Below, one piece after another: positions 25,201-33,700 of a stretch of DNA of 35,097 nt. The notes beneath the pieces were generated by a model. That model did not search any database, was not told the origin of the DNA, and was given only the letters and a program-made list of their open reading frames with translations. The translations under genes were made by a program, and so were the position numbers. Positions within the stretch are counted from its first letter, which is position 1; each line of letters opens with the position of its first letter. Source of the DNA: Flavobacterium sp. (GTDB lineage Bacteria > Bacteroidota > Bacteroidia > Flavobacteriales > Flavobacteriaceae); NCBI RefSeq assembly GCF_027482425.1, contig NZ_JAIXWA010000068.1, positions 1-35,097 of the forward strand, read 5' to 3'.

Positions 25201-27602
25201 GTAGTAATGACAATACCCAATTTTATTTAGCCGATAGTGATGAAGCTGGTAATGGTACTGCGATTTCAACTACCCTAACCTCACCAGCCATTAATACCGT
25301 AGGATATACTACTTTAGGGTTAAGCTTTTGGCATTGTTACCGTTTCTTCTCGGGCGATTCAGGTCGTGTACAAGCTTCTATCGATGGGGTAACATGGACT
25401 GATTTAAGTGTCTACAGTTCAAATCAAGGAGGGTTGACGGCATTCAACAATGTTCTTATCAACTTGGATGCTTACATTAACCAGCCTACTTTGTACATAC
25501 GTTTCCGTTATGACGCTAGTTGGGACTGGTTCTGGGCAATAGATAACGTTTTAGTATCGGGTACTGCAAACTCTTCGGTTACTTGGACGCCAGCTGCGGG
25601 ATTGTTTACCGATGCTGCTGCAACAACACCATACGTAGCAGGAACGGGTGCCGCCACGGTGTATGCTTTACCAACTTCGAATACAACCTATACCGCTAGT
25701 GCGAGTACCTTGGCCCCTGTATGTTCGACGTCAACCAATGTGACTATCAATGTGACTACCGTAACTGCGGGTACGGCAGGACCCAATCAAACCATTTGTA
25801 ATGGGGCTCCGGCTAATTTAACCTTGACGGGCCATGTCGGTACTATTACGGGTTGGCAGTATGCCAGCGATATCGCCTTTACGACTCCAGTAAATATTCC
25901 CGCCAGTGCGTCAGCCACGTTGACTTCGGCGCAAATGGGTGCCTTGTCCGCAACTCGTTACTACCGTGCTGTGGTAACTTCAGGAGTTTGTACGGGATAT
26001 TCTTCGGTGGTCACAGTAACTTTTGATGCTACGACTTGGAATGGTTTGGCTTGGAGTAATGGTACGCCATCGCTAACAAAAGCTGCTGTTTTTACGGGGA
26101 ATTTTACCTCAACGGCTAACTTTTCGGCCTGTTCGGTTACGGTACAAAGTGGTAACGTGGTGATTAACCCTGGACATATCTTAACGGTACAAAATGAGGT
26201 AAATGTTGTAGGGGGTAGTTTAACCTTTGAAAACACTTCAAGCTTATTCCAAAATACCAATGCTGTAAATTCAGGGAATATAACCTACAAACGTAACACG
26301 ACACCGATGCGTAAATTTGACTATACGTATTGGTCTTCTCCTGTAGCGCCTCAAACCTTAGTTGGTTTGTCGCCATTGACTTTGTCGGATAAGTATTTTA
26401 CCTTTAATCCTGTGATAGGTAATTGGGTCAACGTGGCAGGAAATTCGTTGATGGATGCCGGTAAAGGTTATATTATCCGTGCTCCCAATAACTTCGATGT
26501 GGTAACGCCTTCTATATTTAATGCGGCTTTCTTTGGGGTCCCTAACAACGGTCCGATTTCGGTGCCAATTGTACTAGGAGTTTCTGATGTAAACTTGATT
26601 GGAAATCCATATCCAAGTGCGGTTGATATTGATTTGTTTATGGATTTGAATGGAAATACAGGAACCAATGTGGTAGATAAGACTATTTATATCTGGACAC
26701 ACAATACCCCGATGACCAATAACAACTATACCAACAGTGACTATGCAGTGTACAATTACATGGGTGGGGTAGGTACAGCTGCGGCTCCAGGTTCGAATTC
26801 CAATGTACCCAATGGAAATATTGCCTCAGGTCAGAGTTTCTTTATTAAAGGATTATCTGTTGGAACGGCATTGTTTAATAACAGCATGCGTATAGCAGGG
26901 AACAACAATCAATTCTTCCGTTCAGCGGAGGAGAAGAGTCGTATTTGGTTGTCTATTTATGATGGGGCAGCGGGTTACAAGCAAACCTTAGTGGGATATG
27001 CGCCAGGAGCAACCGACGGTATTGATTCAGGGTATGATGGGGATTTATTTGCATCAGGTACGCCAGTAAGTATTTACTCCTTAGTAGGGTCTCATCCGTT
27101 AACGATACAAGGGCGTGCTTTGCCTTTTGAAATTTCAGATGTGATTCCTTTAGGGTATAAAGCTACCGCCACAGGGAATTTGACCATTGGCTTACATAAT
27201 TTTGATGGATTGTTTGACGCCCAAGATATTTATTTAAAAGATAAGGTGTTGCAAGTTGTCCATGATTTGAAATCGAGTGATTATAGTTTTACCTCGGCAC
27301 AAGGAGAGTTCAACGATCGCTTTGAACTGCTGTTTACCAACGGTGCTTTAAACACCCCTTCACTTGATTTTGATCAGTCGGTGTTGGTGTACGTTGATGG
27401 CGGAACCATTCGTGTGAAATCATCACTCAATGCCTTGAAGACTGTCGCTATCTTTGATATTCGTGGTGCTTTATTAGGAACTCAAAGCGCAACAGGTATG
27501 GAAGCAGCGTTTAGCAACTCTTTATTTGCACAACAAATACTTTTGGTGAAAGTAACCGATGAATTCGGCAATACTTTAACAAGAAAAATACAGTATCCTT
27601 AG
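22239..27602 (+). CDS. GP4: giant secreted FN3/GEVED/Ig protein, T9SS type C
   Basis: A 1787-residue exported protein, a paralogue of GP3. The signal peptide is residues 1-32 (ends TQAQ). An N-terminal beta-sandwich (about 33-290: FQFNYNGTNHSSVNV, SSNGHVYFG, APNRIFKVMWVN, GQIGLRGG) is followed by FN3 (about 297-388), a cleaved-adhesin/MAM-like domain (about 388-575, ending LAVDDISVDLS) and a second FN3 (about 577-680). Residues about 681-828 are a GEVED domain: it opens with YCIPSG, has NIWVDWNNDGDF and GELVFQG in the middle, and ends FEDYTLNVV. A plain Ig/PKD domain (about 830-908) precedes one split by a cleaved-adhesin-like insertion (about 912-1172). An Ig-like domain (about 1176-1263) joins the shared C-terminal module and the type C sorting domain (about 1709-1787; VAIFDIRGALL, QQILLVKVTD). 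A strong terminator follows. Probably a surface adhesin. The start has a basic n-region and no Shine-Dalgarno sequence. Confidence 0.93.
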   Translation: MAQKIPFSVSYFTKILLVVGLWIGVTLPTQAQVAAYTVQQLAAPTSGTAGYFTSGATFNTNNNGVAHYGVGLNVDDAIVPINFGTLTNGAGFQFNYNGTNHSSVNVSSNGHVYFGTATGTPASEYFPISSAATNYSGGAIAIYGRDMDFIGTTAGLNLFYGVSGTAPNRIFKVMWVNRRSNGANSFVNAPTPETNMVYQLWLYETTGVIEMYYQPTTFGSQGLASQMTGQIGLRGGSTADFNMLVYQSHTAPWPSTSMAQTTTNNALNVFTSGNSATLTATIQTASNRLFRWTPVTCPQPGSPTITNITHNTATLNWGAASPTPFLGYEYYVGTSMTPSVTGSTTSLTSGPLVLASGQTYYFALRSVCSGSDSSAWTTLGSFQTYCAVNVPYYIGFDGAGIASGVPDNDLVSIPGIAPFHGGMPFCTRNQNAGLGNPWVTSDEARYTNIYMDFQGNFLMYNGSNPGNANPANTWFFTKGVNLTAGTSYRLQYLYSGTDNPPTALNRMRVSYGTLPFAANMTTQIDDKPDIKGGPSISIVNFVPATSGVYYFGFNCYSNPNNGQLAVDDISVDLSVCLRPTNVSVANITATTALLSWTAPTPAPSNGYVYYVSTSPTAPAYGQSPTGATGPGVNVTTLTGLAGSTTYYVWVRTNCGGGDFGEWVALNNAGNPFFTTLTPPPAYCIPSGATFPQDPNGITNVTIGSINNTTGIETNNYGNYSSLVTDAPRGEVMNCSITLSTGFTYDTNIWVDWNNDGDFADAGELVFQGVSTNAIPTTLNATFTVPLAQPLGPVRMRIGGIDFGPFTDPCRNGNYQAFEDYTLNVVVAPPPLTININSTTQCAGDCSPLISITTALGNFNTYTWSPPLGVTGTAATGYTICSNTSITYTLTGVQTFPPFSTRSVTFRYNANTRPTPITITTPSGTNVCSTGPALPINTSGGLVSGFPILNEGFNGATNPWTVVGTGSGAPIANWTLRPNNFAGPLGAIGSNDNTQFYLADSDEAGNGTAISTTLTSPAINTVGYTTLGLSFWHCYRFFSGDSGRVQASIDGVTWTDLSVYSSNQGGLTAFNNVLINLDAYINQPTLYIRFRYDASWDWFWAIDNVLVSGTANSSVTWTPAAGLFTDAAATTPYVAGTGAATVYALPTSNTTYTASASTLAPVCSTSTNVTINVTTVTAGTAGPNQTICNGAPANLTLTGHVGTITGWQYASDIAFTTPVNIPASASATLTSAQMGALSATRYYRAVVTSGVCTGYSSVVTVTFDATTWNGLAWSNGTPSLTKAAVFTGNFTSTANFSACSVTVQSGNVVINPGHILTVQNEVNVVGGSLTFENTSSLFQNTNAVNSGNITYKRNTTPMRKFDYTYWSSPVAPQTLVGLSPLTLSDKYFTFNPVIGNWVNVAGNSLMDAGKGYIIRAPNNFDVVTPSIFNAAFFGVPNNGPISVPIVLGVSDVNLIGNPYPSAVDIDLFMDLNGNTGTNVVDKTIYIWTHNTPMTNNNYTNSDYAVYNYMGGVGTAAAPGSNSNVPNGNIASGQSFFIKGLSVGTALFNNSMRIAGNNNQFFRSAEEKSRIWLSIYDGAAGYKQTLVGYAPGATDGIDSGYDGDLFASGTPVSIYSLVGSHPLTIQGRALPFEISDVIPLGYKATATGNLTIGLHNFDGLFDAQDIYLKDKVLQVVHDLKSSDYSFTSAQGEFNDRFELLFTNGALNTPSLDFDQSVLVYVDGGTIRVKSSLNALKTVAIFDIRGALLGTQSATGMEAAFSNSLFAQQILLVKVTDEFGNTLTRKIQYP
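26031..27602 (+). repeat. Shared C-terminal module, copy 4 (in GP4)
   Basis: The fourth paralogous module, about 524 residues. It runs from ATTWNGLAWSNGTP through MRKFDYTYWSSPV (KFDY from 1359), GYIIRAPNNF, GVPNNG, GNPYPS (1455) and YTNSDYAVYNY to the sorting domain. Stretches of it are nearly identical to the GP3 copy, also at DNA level around the MRKFDY codons, which makes recombination between the two genes conceivable. Confidence 0.85.
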
Positions 27603-27626
27603 AAAGTAATCTAGAAAATTAATAGC

Positions 27627-27663
27627 AAAAAAATCGACAAGAGTGTATTTTGTCGATTTTTTT
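27627..27663 (+). terminator. Intrinsic terminator after GP4
   Basis: A perfect 14-bp stem, AAAAAAATCGACAA (27627-27640) with TTGTCGATTTTTTT (27650-27663), closes on a 9-nt loop. It begins 24 bp after the GP4 stop. The stem contains ATCGA/TCGAT words like the upstream motif of the other genes. Confidence 0.9.
27630..27656 (+). promoter_or_regulatory. Possible motif pair before GP5, inside the GP4 terminator
   Basis: AAAATCGA (27630-27637) and TTTGTCGA (27649-27656) are 19 bp apart, and the second ends 96 bp before the GP5 start, as in the other genes. Because both copies are arms of the GP4 terminator, their presence can be explained without any regulator, so this is the weakest of the set. 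No good -7 element follows at 30-35 bp. Confidence 0.25.
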
Positions 27664-27752
27664 GTGTTTATATCGGTTTTGTTAATGTGGTGTTAACGTC
27701 ATATTATTTCTTTTCTTAATTTAACGCATTAATTAACCCAATTTTTTTAATT

Positions 27753-30700
27753 ATGATGGATAACTACAGTTCTCCGGGATATCGAACGTGTTCGTTTCCC
27801 GACTCGTCTGTTTATTCAGAGCCAGTGACTCACAAGTCAGGTTCTAGTAAAAGACGATCCTCATGGATTATGAGTTTGGTTGCTATGGTACTTGTACTAT
27901 GTAGCTTTACATCATGGTCTCAGGTAACTGGGTATTCTTTTGCTCAAACGAGCGGAACGTATACACCAATTACAGGAACTCAAATCATCGCAGCTAACAC
28001 TGATGATGGTAGTTCTACAGCAACAAACATTGGTTTTAGTTTTACCTTCAATGGTACAGCTTTTACCCAATTTGTTGCAAATTCAAATGGTGGTATTCGA
28101 TTAGGTACAGCTGCTCCAACGAGTCAGTATGCCCCTATTTCGACTACTGGAAACACCAACGCAATTGCATTGTTCGCAAGAGACGGTCAAGCAGTAGGTG
28201 GTGTTTTTACTCTGTTGAGTGGTTCAGCCCCTAACAGGGTAATGACTATTCAATACACTAATTTTGCTCCATCTTACTTGGCATTAGCTAATGTGATGAA
28301 TGCACAAATTAAGTTGTATGAGACAACAAATGTTGTGCAGATTGTTTACGGAACTTCAACAACAACTTCTTCCTACACTGGACAAGTTGGTTTGAGAGGG
28401 TCTTCAACAGCTTCTGATTATTCAAATAGATTGTCTACAACATCGTGGTCGGCCTCTACAGCAGGAACTGCGAATTCATCTACAATGACATGGTCGGCTA
28501 CAGTTCAGCCAACTTCAGGTCAGACATATACTTGGACACCACCATCATGTTCTGCTCCTGCATTAGGTGCAGTGTCCAATTTGACCAGTACTTCAGCTAC
28601 ACTTAATTGGTCGGCGGCTTCTCCAGTTCCCTCTGGTGGTTATCAGTATGAAGTACGAACCTCAGGTGCTGCTGGTTCGGGTGCAACAGGTTTGGTTACA
28701 AGTGGAACTACGTCTGGTTTAAGTTTTGGTGCAACTGGACTGACTCCAAGTACTGCATATACTTACCACCTTCGCTCTAATTGTGGGAGTGGAGTCTTTA
28801 GTTCTTGGAATTCATCTTCTTTTACAACGCCATGTAATCCAATCACAACTTTGCCTTGGAATGAAAGTTTTGAGTCAGTAACCACTGGGGCAACGGTAGT
28901 TGGTACATCAACGAGTTTACCTAATTGTTGGATAAGTCAGTCTACGCAATGGAGTTCAACAGCTGATATTACATACAACACGGCTCGTACAGGTACTAGA
29001 TACATACGTTATGCATGGTCGACTACCAACGCTTTTATGTGGACACCACCTTTCCAATTAACGGCTGGAGTTTCATATGACTTCTCGTTCTTTGGTCAAG
29101 GAGATGGTTTTACAGGTTGGAATAATGATGTTTATGTTAATACAACTACATCTTCAACTGGCGCAACTCTATTAACTCCAACGTATACCCCAGCGGGTTC
29201 TGGAACTGCCTCTATTCAATCTTATATTAAAGTAACTAGATCATTTGTGCCTTCAACCACAGGCTTGTATTATTTTGCAATTCGAGGGAATCAGGCAAGT
29301 GGTGCTCCATGGTATATGGCCTTTGATGATTTTAGTTTGTCTTTAACCCCTACGTGTACAGAGCCTACGGCTTTGACAGCTAACGGTATTACCAATACGA
29401 CGGCCAATTTAAACTGGACAGCAGCGACCATTACACCGGGGAATGGTTATGATTATTTTGTATCTACCACCAACACGGCTCCAACGGCCTTAACCACGCC
29501 TACAGGAAATGTAAGTGGTACTACAGTAGCTTTGTCGGGTTTAAATAGCAATACACAGTATTTCTATTGGGTACGGGCTAATTGTTCGGTTTCTGATCAA
29601 TCGGCATGGACTTCAGGCGGTTCGTTTACGACACAGTTGGTAGTGCCTTCACCGTACAATGAGCCTTTTGCTGCAACGACAGCTCCAACGGGGTATAGCT
29701 TAACTAATTTCTTTATCGGAACACCTGCTGGTGGAAATCCAGGAAATGCTATTTACATCAATTTATGGTCATCAACTATTACAGGAGATTTTTCTACAGT
29801 AAACGTAGGTCCAGTGATAGCGGGTCAAGTGTTGACTTTTGATTACAGAAATATCGATTGGGGTGCAGGAGCCACCACATCAACGGGAACGGGTTCTGTA
29901 TTAGTTCAAATTTCTACGAATTATGGTGTTAGTTATACAACACTTGAAACGATCAATATTGATTCTAATATCAATTGGAGACCCAAAACGTACAACTTAT
30001 CAACTTATGTTGGTCAAAATGTAAAAATACGTTTTCAAGGCACTTGGGCAACAGGAGATTACTATTTTGCGGTTGATAACATCAAAATTGATACGCCATG
30101 TTCAGGTACACCATTAGTACCTAACGTAACTCCTTTAGTTCAACGCGTTTGTCCTAACTTGCCTGTATTACCATTTACTGCTAATGGTGCAGATACGGGT
30201 ATTGGCGTTACGTATCAATGGGAACAATCTACCAACGGTGGTGCTTCTTGGGGCAATGTTGTAGGAGGTTCTGGTGCTACTACAGCAGTATATTCACCTC
30301 CTGTGTTTACGGGTTCTACTATTCAATACCGTTTGAAATCTACGTGTACAAACACGGCTCAAGATTCTTTCTCCAATACGGTTGAAATTAATAACAACGC
30401 CAACCCACTTCCTTTGAATGAGCCATTCACCAGCTTAAATACGTTGGGTGGTTGGACTGTTACCGGTGGTTTTGCTATTGGTGTTAATCGCGGTGCTACA
30501 GGTAACCCTGGCGCTAATGCATTTACAAACCTATCTACTTCAAATACAACCGCTACATTGTCAACGGCTAAGTTTGGCCCAGTACAAACGGGTATGGCTG
30601 TATCGTTTGATTTGAAAGTGTCTAATTTTGCTACTCCTTTCGGTCCTGCTGCTGCAGGTTGGGGTTCGATTGAAGTATTGGCGAGTACCGATTGTGGCGT

Positions 30701-33700
30701 AAGCTACACGGCTATCGGTACTATCAACGATACGCCAACAGCTTCATATCGTAATTATAAATTTAACTTAGGGGCTTATGCGGGTCAAAATGTAAATATC
30801 CGTTTGACTTGTAGTTGGTTAGCTGGAAGTTATGACGTATCTATTGACAATTTACGTATTGATTTTACAGCTCCTGTTATTAGCTCATTTACGCCTTCAG
30901 CAGTATGTTTTAATGAAGGTGGAACTGTAAACTTAACAGGGTATTCCTTTACGGGAACGACAGGTGTTACGTTTAATGGTGCGCCAGTAACTTCTTTCAC
31001 TGTAAATTCTGATACTTCTATGAGTGTTGTAGTACCCTCTGGAGCTACTTCAGGAGTGTTTGCCGCTACCAATGCCTATGGAACAGGTTCAAGTGTTAAT
31101 TCATTAACCATTACACCGAATCCAACGGTTAATCCTATTGTAGGTTCAACGAACGCTATTTGTTTGTCTTCTCCTGGATTGGCTTTAACCAACCTTACTG
31201 CACAAGGAGTTTGGGCTTCATCCAACCCAACAGTGGCTACGGTTAATCCTATTGACGGTAATGTTACAGCCCAAGCAGAAGGCGCTGCAACGATTACCTA
31301 TACAGTAACTGTAAACGGTTGTTCAACTACAGCTTCTTACCCCATCAATGTATATGCTCCTGTAGCGATTACAACGCAACCTACTGGAGTGGCTATCTTA
31401 ACGGGTACGAATACCTCTTTTAGTGTTGTAGCTACCGGTTCAGGTTTGACTTACCAATGGTATGAGTCTACCGATCTTGGTTTCAACTATACAGCTGTTG
31501 TTGACGGTGGTGAGTACTCTGGTGCTACCACTGCTACTTTAACGTTAACAGGTGTTCCAGATACATTAAACAATAATCGTTACTATTGTCAAGTAACAGG
31601 GACTGCTCCTTGTGCTTCTTTAGTTTCGAGTGTGGTTATCTTAAATGTAGGAGACACGGCTATCACTACACAACCTTCGAATGTTACGCTTTGTGAATCA
31701 GGCGAAGCTACATTTAGTGTTGTGGCTACAGGTACAGGATTGACGTATCAATGGTATCAAAATGATGGTATTGAAGAACTTCCTTTAGAAGATGGAGGTG
31801 ACATCAGTGGAGCCACATCGGATACTTTAGTGATTCAAAATGCTGACAATACCCGTAATAACTACTCTTATTTTGTAGTGGTAAATGGAGGAAATATAGT
31901 GCCTTCTAATACCGTTACTTTATCTATTAACACTGGAGTTTCAATTACTACACAACCTACGAATGTAACGGTTTGTCGTACTACAGGAAATGCAGTATTT
32001 ACTACTGTTGCCGCGGGTTCAGTATCTTCTGTACAATGGCAAGTTTCTGCCAATGGAACAACAGGATGGGCCAATGCAAGCGGTGGTACTTATGATTCGA
32101 TTACTGGTACAACTACACTAACTGTTCCTGTAACAGCTTCTTCAACAGTAGGGACTTCATACTATCGCGTTTTAGTGAATGTTGCTGCTCCTTGTACGGG
32201 AGTAACTTCATCAGTTGTTGCTTTGACTATTCAACAGCCTACTGTTACGGTTTCGCCATCAAGTGCTACGTATTGTGTGCCAGGTTCAGCCGTATCGTTG
32301 ACCGCTAATGGTGCTGTATCGTATGTGTGGTCTCCTGCTACTGGTTTATCTGATACTACTGGGGCAACTGTATTGGCTAGTCCTTCTACCACTACGGTCT
32401 ATACTGTAGTAGGTACAGATGCTTTAGGTTGTACAAACTCAACAACAGTTACGGTAGCTGTTTCTAATACAGTTACTGCTTCAGCGAATGCTTCTGCATT
32501 AGGAGTTTGTCCTTCCGCAGCAGTTAATCTTACTGCCAATGGGGTATCTTCGTTTACACCAGCAAACATTGGAAGTTATGTGTTTGCCAATAACACGTCA
32601 TCCTATTCCACTATTGTTGGACAAGCCGGTACTACTGCAGTGACATTGTCTAGCATGGATGACTCGATCTCAGCGGCTCAAACTATCCCATTCACATTTA
32701 ATTTTGGAGGGACTGATTTTACATCATATAAAATCAATTCTAATGGTTGGGTAAGCTTAGGAAGTGCTTCAACCAATACAACCAACTATTCTGCATTGAA
32801 CGGATCAGAGAATAACGTTATCTCTGTATTTAACCGTGACTTGAATGGAAATAACACTACTGCTACTTCGTATTACACCCAAGTAACCGGTACAGCGCCC
32901 AACCGTATTTTGAAAATCGAATGGGTGAATGTGCGTAGTTTCTCAGGTACAGTAAATCCTGCAACTGCTAATTTCCAATTGTGGTTGTATGAAGGCAGTA
33001 ATATTGTAGAAATGCGTTATGGTGCTTTCACCACTTCTTCTGGAAGAACTGCTGGTGGATCCGTTCAAGTTGGTTTACGCGGGGCAAGTAATGCTTCTGT
33101 GAATGTACGTTCGTTAAGTAATGTAGGCGCTTGGTCAACACCAACCGTAGGAACTGCTGCTATTTCAACTTGTGCTGTAGGTACCTTTGCTACACCATTA
33201 TTACCCGATAATGGGCGTATGTTCCGCTTCACACCAAGTAACTTACCAACGTACACTTACGCTTGGACTTCAAATCCTCCAGGATTTACGTCTTCTTCGC
33301 AAAACCCAACGGTTAACCCAACGGTTTCGACTACGTATAACGTTACGGTAACTTCGGGAACAGGATGTTCAAGTACTGCTTCAGTAACGGTAAATATTGT
33401 AGCTGATGCAAACATCACTACACAGCCTGTGGCTCCAGCTCCATTATGTCAAGGAGGCAACTTCTCGATGAGTGTAGTTGCTACGGGTCCTGGTTTAACC
33501 TATCAGTGGCGATTGAACGGAAATAACATTTCTGGTGCTACTGCAGCTACGTATTCAGTGACAGGTGCTTTACCCGCTCAATCGGGTTCCTATGACGTAG
33601 TAGTTACTCCTTCTTGTGGTAATGTGGCTATCAGTGACCCAGTTACAGTTACGGTTAACCCAACGCCAACGGTTACTGCACCAGCTACACAAACCTATTG

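Noticed and set aside
27681..27697. Inverted repeat GTTAA-N7-TTAAC before GP5.
   Set aside because: The arms are only 5 bp in AT-rich DNA and no similar element precedes the other genes.
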